Assembly (NCBI RefSeq): GCF_000971965.1
Contig: NZ_KQ040794.1
Coordinates: 255,150-319,149 of the forward strand
From: Paenibacillus wulumuqiensis
GTDB taxonomy: Bacteria > Bacillota > Bacilli > Paenibacillales > Paenibacillaceae
Reading direction: 5' to 3'
Length of the DNA stretch: 64,000 bases
Shown: piece by piece, positions 8,943 through 17,097 of the stretch
Position numbering within the stretch: the first letter of the stretch is position 1
How the letters are laid out: each line of letters begins with the position of its first letter
Notes under the pieces: generated by a model
Told to the model about the DNA's origin: nothing
Databases searched by the model: none
The model's input: the letters and a program-made list of their open reading frames with translations, nothing else
Program-made: the position numbers and the translations under genes

Positions 8943-8970
8943 GCCGCAGCGATTCATGCTGCGGCTTTTT
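8943..8970 (+). terminator. Intrinsic terminator after thrC
   Basis: GCCGCAGC (8943-8950) pairs with GCTGCGGC (8958-8965), followed by TTTTT. Confidence 0.9.
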
Positions 8971-9309
8971 GGTTTTATGAATTATGCGTAACTTGCACCT
9001 GTAATAGAGAATACGGTAATAGCGGAAGAATGCCTGCTGCAGCATGCTGGTATGTGAATATAGAGTATTCAAATGTAACAATGAAGAGCAGGGATGGTAC
9101 GAAATCGTAATCACTTAACTGCGGTATCGTATTATAATAGGGAACAGCACATAGCTAAAATGACCGGAAAGTCAGTTGAGTAGAAATATAGGTAGATATA
9201 ATTGTAATTTTTATTTGAGTTAGCCGTCAGCCGAGTAGACTCCCGACATCGGGATGGTCAGCAGACTGACGTTCATAGACGAATATAGAAAAATAGAGAT
9301 GGTTACGGT
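8971..9309. other. Intergenic stretch without a recognisable gene
   Basis: Between the thrC terminator and the SUKH gene I see no convincing coding region on either strand. A short CCCGACATCGGG palindrome lies near 9242, and GTCAG/CTGAC half-sites occur near 9227-9272. They may be regulatory, but nothing more can be said. Confidence 0.4.
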
Positions 9310-9318
9310 AAGGAGAGG

Positions 9319-10665
9319 ATGAGCAAAGTGACATTCTATGAACGGTTAAAAGGATGGCAGGAGCAATGGAGGCAGCTGGTCGAGGCGCTTCAGGCAAGAG
9401 GGGCTGAAGCAACGATCGTGATGGGACCGTCCGCCACCTCCAAACAGATTGCCGAAGCGGAGAGCCGACTGGGTATGCTGCTGCCAACAGAACTAAAAGA
9501 GCTGCTTATCTATGGCGGAGCGGAAGGTTATGTAGTCTGGTCAATTATGGCAGATGTGCTGATTCCTTTTGGAGTTTCGGGTGATCTTGGCTGGTCTTTG
9601 CAGGCGCTGGAGTTTCCGGATTTCTGGGAGGAGACGATGTCCGAGCAAAAGCGATTTCTTGGCTTTTATCATGCCGGTAATGGGGATATGCTGCTGCTTG
9701 ATCTGGAGAGTCATGCCGATCAACCGGCGGTCGTTCACTGGGATCATGAGACCAATGAGTTCCAGCTGCTGGCCGGTTCGCTGACGGATTTTCTGGACAG
9801 AGTGACCGCCCTGTATGGGATCGGCGCAGAGTCCTGGCAGTATGAACCGTTCCTTGATCATCTCGGTATTAACGTCAACAGCGCCAATGCCAGACGCTGG
9901 ACGAATTGGATAAATGATTTTCTGCATCTAACACTGGAAGAAGCCAGGGATGATCTGCGGCTGCTCATCCGGTATGCAGAAGTCCGTGGAGCAGCGCAGC
10001 AGGAACTGCGGGACGCTTTTGCGGCGCATGATCCGCAAGCGGTATTCCAGGCCTGGATGCAGCGGATCGATCAGGAAAAGGACAAAAATATACGCAACAG
10101 CCTTATGGAATATGCAGGCGTAATGAACGGACAATATGCCGCGGATTGGGTCAGGAGCCTGTGGACACTGCCGGAGCAGGAGCGCATCAACTCTGCCGTA
10201 CTCGCCAATCTGACAGCCTCCTGCTTGCCGGAAGAAGAAGGATTGAACCGGGTATGGACCGAGCTGGAACGGGCCGAGCAGGAAAAGCGGCTGAACGGCT
10301 ATATGGCCAACTGTTGGTTGAAGCCATTTCGCAGTCGGCGTGTGATTGAGTGGATGTGTGAACGCAAGCGGGTAAGCTATCCGTATGATGGCTGGGATCA
10401 GCTGTTTGCCATTTCCAATCCATCCGCCGAAGATGTGATCCGCTGGCTGAATGGCAATGGAGTACAGCGGCAGGTTGTGATTACCGCACTGGCCAGATTT
10501 GCCAATCCGGCAGACATTTTTACAGATCGGGAACAGGTACAGCAGGCACGAATGCTGCTGAATGAAGAGCTGGAACGTGCCGTAATCAAAAAGGAGAAAA
10601 ACATGATCGGCGGTGCGCTGCTGGCTCTGAATGAACTGCAGTGGAATGAGAGTAATACACGGTAA
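9319..10665 (+). CDS. SMI1/KNR4 (SUKH) domain protein
   Basis: 448 aa. Residues of about 44-160 look like a SUKH fold: SKQIAEAESRLGMLLPTELK at the start, a Gly-rich LIYGGAEGYV turn, and FLGFYHAGNGDMLLLDLE before the final strand. SUKH proteins commonly act as immunity proteins against polymorphic toxins, though some are regulators. The remaining 290 residues are helical and unassigned, possibly HEAT-like (repeated WxxxW, LRxLxRYAEVRG). The ATG at 9319 is only three bases from its AAGGAG; a GTG at 9328 has better spacing, so the start could be nine bases later. No toxin gene is adjacent. Confidence 0.75.
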   Translation: MSKVTFYERLKGWQEQWRQLVEALQARGAEATIVMGPSATSKQIAEAESRLGMLLPTELKELLIYGGAEGYVVWSIMADVLIPFGVSGDLGWSLQALEFPDFWEETMSEQKRFLGFYHAGNGDMLLLDLESHADQPAVVHWDHETNEFQLLAGSLTDFLDRVTALYGIGAESWQYEPFLDHLGINVNSANARRWTNWINDFLHLTLEEARDDLRLLIRYAEVRGAAQQELRDAFAAHDPQAVFQAWMQRIDQEKDKNIRNSLMEYAGVMNGQYAADWVRSLWTLPEQERINSAVLANLTASCLPEEEGLNRVWTELERAEQEKRLNGYMANCWLKPFRSRRVIEWMCERKRVSYPYDGWDQLFAISNPSAEDVIRWLNGNGVQRQVVITALARFANPADIFTDREQVQQARMLLNEELERAVIKKEKNMIGGALLALNELQWNESNTR

Positions 10666-10734
10666 ATTAATTAGGGATACTACTGGAACCTTCCCGGCAG
10701 TAAACGTATAATAGGACTGTTGTGAGACATAACC

Positions 10735-10766
10735 AGTAAACCAAAAGTCTAGTAAACCAACAGTCT
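10735..10766 (+). repeat. Two tandem 16-bp repeats upstream of aspA
   Basis: AGTAAACCAAAAGTCT (10735-10750) is followed directly by AGTAAACCAACAGTCT (10751-10766), with one base different. The pair ends 9 bases before the aspA ribosome site. It could be a duplicated regulator site or a slippage duplication. Confidence 0.6.
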
Positions 10767-10787
10767 AGCTAGCCGGAGGAATGAATC

Positions 10788-12197
10788 GTGAGAGTAGAAA
10801 AGGATTTTCTGGGCACCAAAGAAGTTCCGGACGAAGCGTATTACGGCATTCAGACATTACGTGCAGTAGAGAATTTTCCGATTACAGGTCAACGCCTGCA
10901 TCCGGAACTGATCCGGGCCATGGCCATGGTCAAAAAAGGAGCTGCGCTCGCCAACATGGAGCTGTCGCGTCTGTATGGTCCCAAAGGGGAAGCTATCGTA
11001 CAGGCAGCCGATGAGATTCTGGCGGGTCAGTGGCTGGATCAGTTCATTGTCGATCCGATCCAGGGCGGTGCGGGAACATCCATTAATATGAATACCAATG
11101 AAGTCATTGCCAACCGAGCTCTTGAAATTATGGGCAAGGAAAAAGGCGCTTATGTGGACATTAGTCCGAATAACCATGTCAATATGGCACAGTCGACCAA
11201 TGATGCTTTTCCGACGGCCATTCATCTGGCTACTCTATCAATGATCGAGAAACTGCTGGTCGCTATGCGCGATCTGCAGCAGTCTTTTCAGACCAAGGCC
11301 GATGAATTCGATACGGTTATCAAAATGGGTCGTACGCATCTGCAGGATGCTGTGCCGATTCGTCTCGGTCAGGAATTCCAGGCGTATGCACGTGTGTTGA
11401 GCCGTGATATCCGCCGAGTGGAAGCGACCCGTGAGAATCTGCTGCATATCAATATGGGAGCGACTGCTGTCGGCACAGGCCTCAATGCAGACCGCCGCTA
11501 TATTGTTCGTGTAGCCGAGATTCTGGCCGAGATCAGCGGATTCGAAGTGACTGCATCCGATCATCTGGTCGATGCGACCCAGAATACGGATGCATATACC
11601 GAAGTATCTGCAGCGCTGAAGATCTGCATGATGAACATGTCCAAAGTCGCCAACGATATTCGCATGATGGCTTCCGGGCCGTACGCAGGTATGAACGAAC
11701 TGAGTCTGCCTGCCCGTCAGCCGGGGTCTTCGATCATGCCGGGCAAGGTCAATCCGGTTATGTGCGAAGTGATCAACCAGATTGCATTCCAGGTAATCGG
11801 CAACGATAATACGATCTGTCTGGCTTCCGAAGCGGGACAGCTGGAACTGAATGTGATGGAGCCGGTGCTGGTATACAATCTGCTGCAATCGCTGGAGATT
11901 ATGAAGCAGGGCTTCACCGTATTCCGTCTGCACTGTGTGGACGGCATTCAGGCGAACGTGGACAACTGCCGCCAGTATGTGGAACGCAGTGTCGGCACGA
12001 TTACGGCACTTAATCCGCATCTCGGTTATGAGGTGGTCTCCCGGATTGCCCGTGAAGCAATTCAGACCGGCAAGTCGGTACGTGAACTATGTCTACTCTA
12101 TAATGTGCTGACCGAGGAAGAACTGAATATTATTCTGGATCCTTATCAGATGACCGAGCCGGGAATTGCCGGTGAGGAACTGCTGCATAAGGATTAA
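10788..12197 (+). CDS. aspA: Aspartate ammonia-lyase (aspartase)
   Basis: 469 aa. It deaminates L-aspartate reversibly to fumarate and ammonia. The start is the GTG at 10788, seven bases after GGAGGA; the ATG at 10781 is out of frame. Fumarase/aspartase superfamily marks are visible: DFLGTKEVPDEAYYGIQT at the N-terminus, GGAGTSINMNTNEVIANRA, the GRTHLQDAVPI segment, and the superfamily signature GSSIMPGKVNPVMCE with its catalytic serine. The AspA/AnsB type is preferred over fumarase because of the N-terminal half and the GGAGTS-N-MNTNE form. No asparaginase gene accompanies it. Tandem 16-bp repeats lie just upstream and a strong terminator downstream. Confidence 0.95.
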   Translation: MRVEKDFLGTKEVPDEAYYGIQTLRAVENFPITGQRLHPELIRAMAMVKKGAALANMELSRLYGPKGEAIVQAADEILAGQWLDQFIVDPIQGGAGTSINMNTNEVIANRALEIMGKEKGAYVDISPNNHVNMAQSTNDAFPTAIHLATLSMIEKLLVAMRDLQQSFQTKADEFDTVIKMGRTHLQDAVPIRLGQEFQAYARVLSRDIRRVEATRENLLHINMGATAVGTGLNADRRYIVRVAEILAEISGFEVTASDHLVDATQNTDAYTEVSAALKICMMNMSKVANDIRMMASGPYAGMNELSLPARQPGSSIMPGKVNPVMCEVINQIAFQVIGNDNTICLASEAGQLELNVMEPVLVYNLLQSLEIMKQGFTVFRLHCVDGIQANVDNCRQYVERSVGTITALNPHLGYEVVSRIAREAIQTGKSVRELCLLYNVLTEEELNIILDPYQMTEPGIAGEELLHKD

Positions 12198-12207
12198 CAG
12201 GAAAAGG

Positions 12208-12255
12208 AAAGCGGACTGACGGATGAATATTTCATTCGGAGCAGTCCGCTTTTTT
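12208..12255 (+). terminator. Intrinsic terminator after aspA
   Basis: AAAGCGGACTG (12208-12218) pairs with CAGTCCGCTTT (12242-12252), followed by T residues. The loop contains a small ATGAAT/ATTCAT-like inner arm. Confidence 0.9.
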
Positions 12256-12477
12256 GATTGAAAAAAGGAAAGCAGCATGATACAGCAGCCTTTCAGCATA
12301 GAGAATTCAAATGATCCCAGCAGCTGTACCAATGATATGGCATTCCCTGCTTTCGATTCCAGTTTCCGTATGTGATATATTAATAAAAGGTAGTGGATAC
12401 TGATGACTCACCTGCAGGAGGGATCACGCAAGCTGCATTATAATTCTGAATCTGTATAACAGAAAGGATGAAATAAT

Positions 12478-13743
12478 ATGAAGATCAGACAAATCCTAAC
12501 CCCGGCTCTGCTGGCAGGATGTATTATGGTGACTGGCAGTGCAGCCTTTCCGGTCAACGGATATAGTGCACAGACGAAGAAAGTGGTCAATGCGGATGTA
12601 ACATCCAAGCTGGAAATGCTCGGACAGCCTTTTACCAATGAACCTTATGCCCGGAATGTATGGGACATGCAGGTATTTGATGGCAAAATCTATCTCGGCC
12701 ACGGCAACAGCAGTAACGATGGCCCTTCACCTAACGCTGGCCCGGTGCCGATTATTTATTATGATCCACAGACCGGCAAGTTCGTCACGCAAAAGGTCGT
12801 TGCGACCAATGCCAAGACTGGCAAGCAGGAGACCCGCAGTGTAACGGATGATGAACAGATCGATACGTTCAAAATATTCCAAAACAAGCTCTACATACCG
12901 GGCAATGACTCTGTGATACCCGGCTGGCAGTATGGCAATTATTATGAACTCAGCGGAGACCACTGGAACGAGTATCAGAATCTGCCGGGCGGTATTCATG
13001 TGTATGATATGGCCTATTATCAGGGCAAGCTGTTCGCAGCGATCGGCACAGAGGATACACCGAGGGTATTGATGTCCGGGGATAACGGCAAGACCTGGAA
13101 AGAATTTGCCAAAATCGACGGACTGGGCAGCCGCACGTACAAGTTTTTCCAGTTCAAAGGGATGCTGTACGCTTCGGCGATTATTATACCGGAAAATAAA
13201 ACCTGGGATGATGAGACCCATCTGCTCGCTATCGATAAGGATCTAAATATCCATCAGCAGAAAGTAACCGGGAAAACCCTGCTGCCGGGGATGACTTTTG
13301 TAGCCAAACCGGGTTCCAGTCCGTACAAAAAAATCAGCAAAACCGTCGTTCTGAACAATCAGCTCGTCTATATTGCCGGAGAACTGTACAATGACTCCCA
13401 GATCATGCCGGAGTCGCTGATCGCCGCCAAAAGTATCAATAACGCACGTGCAGTTCAGCTGCCTGATCGCAGTGCCCGTCCGACCGATATGATCGTGCGT
13501 GGCAAAATGCTGTATGTACTCACGTATACCAAGCAGGCAGATGGAAGCTACATCAACCGCGTCTACCAGACACGCAATTTGAACAAATGGCAAGAAGTAC
13601 TGACATTTAAACAGGACACCTATGCCAAATCGCTGGAAGAGTACAAGGGAGACTTTTACTTTGGACTGGGTACGGATACCGAACCTTTATCCGAATCTGC
13701 AGGTAAAATTCTGCGTATCCAGGCAGCTGATTTGCCGAAATAA
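12478..13743 (+). CDS. Secreted protein with an Asp-box (BNR-like) repeat, function unknown
   Basis: 421 aa. A signal peptide of about 31 residues (KIRQILTPALLAGCIMVTGS... ending near YSAQT) marks it as exported. The rest is rich in beta-type segments that alternate YxGKLY/FxGKIY turns (FDGKIYLGHG, FQNKLYIPG, YQGKLFAAIG, FKGMLYASA, VRGKMLYVL, YKGDFYFGLG), as in a beta-propeller. One clear Asp-box, SGDNGKTW, occurs near residue 200. Asp-boxes mark sialidase-like and photosystem-assembly-like propellers, but no sialidase Arg triad is evident, so no catalytic activity is assigned. GAAAGGATG lies before the ATG. Next gene is 69 bases downstream and also exported or membrane-anchored. Confidence 0.7.
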   Translation: MKIRQILTPALLAGCIMVTGSAAFPVNGYSAQTKKVVNADVTSKLEMLGQPFTNEPYARNVWDMQVFDGKIYLGHGNSSNDGPSPNAGPVPIIYYDPQTGKFVTQKVVATNAKTGKQETRSVTDDEQIDTFKIFQNKLYIPGNDSVIPGWQYGNYYELSGDHWNEYQNLPGGIHVYDMAYYQGKLFAAIGTEDTPRVLMSGDNGKTWKEFAKIDGLGSRTYKFFQFKGMLYASAIIIPENKTWDDETHLLAIDKDLNIHQQKVTGKTLLPGMTFVAKPGSSPYKKISKTVVLNNQLVYIAGELYNDSQIMPESLIAAKSINNARAVQLPDRSARPTDMIVRGKMLYVLTYTKQADGSYINRVYQTRNLNKWQEVLTFKQDTYAKSLEEYKGDFYFGLGTDTEPLSESAGKILRIQAADLPK

Positions 13744-13812
13744 ATGATCGTGCTTTCGTGCAGGTCAAGGGGCAGACTGTTGGCCTGTATCAGGTAAAGG
13801 AGAATGAACAGC

Positions 13813-14439
13813 TTGAAAAAATCAGTATGGATGATGGCAGCAGTGCTCATTATTGGTGTTGGCAGTGCACTGTTGTACCGATACAATCAGCACGCACCAG
13901 AGGCTGCACCGGTCAACACCGTATCAAACGGTCAGCAAAATGAGACCGGCGATACCCCGGTCAAGCAGAATGAAGCCGTCCAGGACAAGAAGTCCGGCTC
14001 AGCGGATAATCCGGCAATCCCGCTGCCATGGCTGACCAGGGAACATCTGGCACAGGGCAGACTGGATGATACAGAGATCGGTATAGGCACGACAGCTGCA
14101 GAGCTGCGGGCAGCGCTGGGCCAGCCGGATCGTATTGATAATTATGAAGGGATATATTACGGCTACCAGGATGCTGCCTTTTTCTTTCCCAGAAGTACGG
14201 CTGATGAAATAAAAGATGACGATCCTGTGGTGAAGATAGTACTAAACGTTCAGGAGCATCAGCTCACAAGAGCATTTCTGAATCAGCGATTCGGTCCGTC
14301 TGTGGATGAAGGCCTGATGGAGAGTACGGGGGATTATCTCATTTTCTACAATGTCGGCAGTTATACACTGGGAGCCAGCCCGGATGAACAGAACAAGAAC
14401 CGGATTATTGGGCTGGAATTATCGCCCAAAGAGAAATAA
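13813..14439 (+). CDS. Membrane-anchored hypothetical protein with a DUF4309-like domain
   Basis: About 208 aa. The ATG at 13804 is one base from AAAGGAG, so the TTG at 13813, ten bases away, is the more likely start and gives the classical MKKSVWMMAAVLIIG start. One N-terminal membrane segment (about residues 4-22) is followed by a polar linker rich in N, Q, E and K. A compact extracellular domain follows (about 85-205) with GIGTTAAELRAALGQPDRIDNYEGIYYGY, NQRFGPS and DYLIFYNVGSYTLGA. The TxxELxxxLGxPD pattern resembles the DUF4309/SmpA-like small-domain class of Bacillales surface proteins. Function unknown. It may be cotranscribed with the secreted Asp-box protein upstream. Confidence 0.6.
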   Translation: MKKSVWMMAAVLIIGVGSALLYRYNQHAPEAAPVNTVSNGQQNETGDTPVKQNEAVQDKKSGSADNPAIPLPWLTREHLAQGRLDDTEIGIGTTAAELRAALGQPDRIDNYEGIYYGYQDAAFFFPRSTADEIKDDDPVVKIVLNVQEHQLTRAFLNQRFGPSVDEGLMESTGDYLIFYNVGSYTLGASPDEQNKNRIIGLELSPKEK

Positions 14440-14445
14440 TTTTGA

Positions 14446-14502
14446 ATAATCCAAATAACCTTAACTCCTTGCTGCTGTAGGAGTTAAGGTTATTTGGGTT
14501 AT
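14446..14502. terminator. Long hairpin between convergent genes
   Basis: CCAAATAACCTTAACTCC (14451-14468) is perfectly complementary to 14480-14497, an 18-bp stem extendable by about four pairs at the base. There is no T tract on either side, which is unusual for an intrinsic terminator. It lies between the convergent genes ending at 14439 and 14535. Confidence 0.6.
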
Positions 14503-14534
14503 CAGATTGGTGGGTAGCTGTGATGAGCTGCTGT

Positions 14535-15479
14535 CTATTCATTGGTTTCACTGCTGCTCACCAGTTCAGCCCTAGCCGGCTGCAGCTTTTTGGGAGTAGC
14601 GATGTGGGTGGGAAGCATCAGACCGAGTATTTGCATTTCCTGTAAAATGCACTGCACATGGTACTGGTAGATCAGCGGCAGGTATTCCGGATGTACCGTA
14701 ATCGGAGCGGCCACCGAAGAACGAAGACGCTGCATCACTCCCGGGGCCAGATCAGTCTCCGGCTCATCGGTCAGCAGGCGCAGCATCCGCATATGAGAAT
14801 ACGTATTATGGTAAATATCGATCTCCTGCTCAATATGATTGATGAACAGCTGCTTGCTTAATTTCAGGCGGAACTCGGAGGTGTAGGTCTTGTAGGCTTC
14901 TTCCATCGCTGTCATATCATCACGCAGCGAGCTGATATGTACGCCGCCGCCTTCGCGGAGCAGTTCATGGGCGAGACGCGTCATATTGCGCCTCAGAATC
15001 ATTCGTTTCTGTTCGAGGCCGCGCTCATGGTTGGGTGGATAGACGAGATAATTGACCAGCACAGCTACACCAATCCCGATTAATGTATCGGTTACCCGAT
15101 TCATACCGTAGAACAAAGGACTCTCGCCTGGACGAAGATTGAGCATGACTGCGAGAAAGACAATGCTGGCAATCGAGATCGACTTGTTCCAGTTCAGCAG
15201 ATTGCATATATAAATGACGACTACAATACCTATAGCAGAGAAGACGGCGCTGTAAGGATCAATAAGAGCAAATAAAAATCCACAAAGTGCGCCTACGATA
15301 GTTCCCATCACCCGATTTTTACCGACAGTAAACGAGTTGGTAACCGAATTCTCCATGGCGATAATGGTCGCAATGACTGCATAAAATGGATATTCCAGAT
15401 GCAGCAGCTGCGAGATGATCAGACAGATTAGTACGGCCAGAGCCGTTTTAAGATTACGCATTCCAATAGCAAATTTCAT
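14535..15479 (-). CDS. Aromatic acid exporter family (ArAE_1) membrane protein
   Basis: 314 aa. The N-terminal half has about four membrane segments in the ArAE_1/FUSC pattern (MRNLKTALAVLICLIISQLL, FYAVIATIIAMENSVTNSF, GTIVGALCGFLFALI, AIGIVVVIYICNLLNW, DTLIGIGVAVLVNYLVYPPN). The C-terminal 150 residues are a helical cytoplasmic domain. The family includes proposed exporters of aromatic acids and related aryl compounds, but most Firmicute members are untested. A MarR regulator and nitroreductase are divergent, with candidate operators between them, which suggests response to aromatic or electrophilic compounds. The ribosome site is weak (GAAGGA about 13 bases upstream). Confidence 0.85.
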   Translation of the reverse strand: MKFAIGMRNLKTALAVLICLIISQLLHLEYPFYAVIATIIAMENSVTNSFTVGKNRVMGTIVGALCGFLFALIDPYSAVFSAIGIVVVIYICNLLNWNKSISIASIVFLAVMLNLRPGESPLFYGMNRVTDTLIGIGVAVLVNYLVYPPNHERGLEQKRMILRRNMTRLAHELLREGGGVHISSLRDDMTAMEEAYKTYTSEFRLKLSKQLFINHIEQEIDIYHNTYSHMRMLRLLTDEPETDLAPGVMQRLRSSVAAPITVHPEYLPLIYQYHVQCILQEMQILGLMLPTHIATPKKLQPARAELVSSSETNE

Positions 15480-15561
15480 AAGTTCAATACGTTCCTTCCC
15501 GAATCATACAAGTTAACATTGGACTATGTACTATAACTTATTATTACTTTAAAGTCTATGA

Positions 15562-15579
15562 ACTATGATGAATCATAGT
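15562..15579. promoter_or_regulatory. Inverted repeat upstream of the ArAE gene
   Basis: ACTATGA (15562-15568) and TCATAGT (15573-15579) flank TGAA. The repeat lies about 83 bases upstream of the ArAE start and is the right size for a dimeric regulator site. Confidence 0.4.
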
Positions 15580-15713
15580 AGATGGCAGGAGTGCTTTTTT
15601 GCTGTGATCTGGCTGGGATAAAATATGGAGTGATTTGAAATAAAGGTTTTTATCAATTTAATTTTCTGTTATACAATTGCAAATTAAATTGGTATATGTT
15701 ATTATTTGACTAG

Positions 15714-15724
15714 TCAATGATTGA
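15714..15724. promoter_or_regulatory. Candidate MarR operator
   Basis: TCAATGATTGA is an 11-bp perfect palindrome about a central G. Outer half-sites TTTGAC (15705-15710) and GTCAAA (15728-15733) are also complementary. It lies 73 bases upstream of the marR-type start. MarR proteins usually bind near their own promoter. Confidence 0.5.
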
Positions 15725-15796
15725 TAGGTCAAACAAATGCATATGAAGCTGTATTTCATAAATAGCCGCAGTACAGTCGGAGAGGAGAGAAGCCTG

Positions 15797-16219
15797 ATGC
15801 CAGAACTATCGTCACAGGAAATATTCAATCAGATTCAGGGACTTCACCGCCAGCTGACCAGTACGTTTGAGCGGTGTGCAGGAATTAGTGCTTCCCGTTT
15901 GCAGCTGCTCTGTCAGCTATATCAGTCCGAAGAGATCAGTCAGTCTTCCCTGCAAAAGCTGGTCGGTATTGATCACGCCGCAATTACCCGCCATGTAAAG
16001 CAGCTGGAAGCAGAGAATATTGTGATTCGCCGCGTCAGTCCGAAGGATAATCGATTTACACTTGTTCAACTCACCGAACATGGACGAGAGAAGATTGTAG
16101 CCTTTCGGCAGGAACGTGAAGATTTCCTGGCCCGGATGCTGGAGGGCTTCAGCACAGATGAACAGGAACAACTATCCGGCATGCTGCAGCGGATCAACCA
16201 GAATATCAGCCAGATCTAA
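15797..16219 (+). CDS. MarR family transcriptional regulator
   Basis: 140 aa from the ATG at 15797, eight bases after an AGGAGAG ribosome site; an in-frame ATG at 15737 lies inside the candidate operator region and has no ribosome site. Winged-helix MarR features are visible: LQLLCQLYQSEEISQSSLQKLVGIDHAAITRHVKQLEAENIVIRRVSPKDNRFTLVQLTEHGRE covers the recognition helix and wing (DxR-type DNRF). It probably represses itself and the nitroreductase gene 48 bases downstream, and perhaps the divergent ArAE gene. No cysteine of the redox-sensing type stands out in the DNA-binding core except one near the N-terminus (RCAGIS). Confidence 0.93.
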   Translation: MPELSSQEIFNQIQGLHRQLTSTFERCAGISASRLQLLCQLYQSEEISQSSLQKLVGIDHAAITRHVKQLEAENIVIRRVSPKDNRFTLVQLTEHGREKIVAFRQEREDFLARMLEGFSTDEQEQLSGMLQRINQNISQI

Positions 16220-16267
16220 GCTGGAAAATGTATTCATTTACACCCATATAAAAGGAGAGTTTACCGT

Positions 16268-16915
16268 ATGACAACTACCAATGCTGTAACCCAAACCAAT
16301 GATTTCCGTAAAATCGCTCTGGAGCGCCGCTCCATCAAGAGCTATGATCCATCCGTTAAAATCAGTCGTGAGGAAATGACCGAGATTCTGAATGAAGCGA
16401 CTCGCGCTCCATCTTCGATCAACCTGCAGCCATGGCGTTTCCTCGTGATCGAGAGCGAAGAAGCCAAAGCGCAGCTGCTGCCGCTGGCAAAATTCAACAG
16501 CCACCAGGTAGAGACTTCTTCAGCAGTTATCGCGATCTTTGGCGATCTGCAGCATGACTTGAACGCAGAGGAAATCTACAATACAGCGGTTGAACTGGGG
16601 TATATGCCTGCTGAAGTCAAAGAAAGACAGTTTCCGCTTACTGTTGCTTATTACGAGAATCTGTCCGAGCAGGCGCGCAAAGATATTGCTCTGATTGACA
16701 GTAGTCTGGTAGCTATGCAGTTGATGCTGGTAGCCCGTGCACATGGTTATGATACCAATCCAATCGGCGGTTATGAGAAAGAACAAATGGCTGAATTGTT
16801 CGGCATGGACACCAAACGTTATGTACCGGTTATGCTGCTGACGATTGGTAAAGCGGCTAACGAAGGTTACCCTTCGATGCGTCTGCCAATCAACAGCGTA
16901 GCAGAGTGGAAATAA
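16268..16915 (+). CDS. Nitroreductase family oxidoreductase
   Basis: 215 aa with AAAGGAGAG before the ATG. It belongs to the FMN-dependent NfsB/FRase I nitroreductase fold: the ERRSIKSYDP FMN-phosphate motif, EATRAPSSINLQPWRFLV, the central DSSLVAMQLMLVARAHGYDTNPIGGYE and the end MLLTIGKA. Such enzymes reduce nitro compounds or quinones with NAD(P)H; substrate here is unknown. Cytoplasmic. It follows a MarR regulator, an arrangement known for stress-induced nitroreductases such as B. subtilis yodC with YodB or mhqN with MhqR, which suggests induction by quinones or electrophiles. Confidence 0.93.
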   Translation: MTTTNAVTQTNDFRKIALERRSIKSYDPSVKISREEMTEILNEATRAPSSINLQPWRFLVIESEEAKAQLLPLAKFNSHQVETSSAVIAIFGDLQHDLNAEEIYNTAVELGYMPAEVKERQFPLTVAYYENLSEQARKDIALIDSSLVAMQLMLVARAHGYDTNPIGGYEKEQMAELFGMDTKRYVPVMLLTIGKAANEGYPSMRLPINSVAEWK

Positions 16916-17010
16916 GAACCGACTGTACTGAGCGGTCTGTGCAGTTCTGAACAAAGTGGATAAGAGCGAGTGGATAAACGGGCCAAACAGACAAAAGCCC
17001 CATAGATGAG

Positions 17011-17045
17011 AAAGAGAGACGGCCTCACAGGCACGTCTCTCTTTT
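17011..17045. terminator. Terminator after the nitroreductase gene
   Basis: AAAGAGAGACG (17011-17021) pairs with CGTCTCTCTTT (17034-17044). A- and T-rich ends let it act on the convergent YdcF-type gene as well. Confidence 0.85.
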
Positions 17046-17097
17046 CGTATGAGCATTGTTTTGTATAATGGGGTAAAGTGAATGGACATTGCTGTTT

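Noticed and set aside
11238-12020. Open frame antisense to aspA
   Set aside because: It is a shadow; the aspartase frame carries all family motifs and good codon use.
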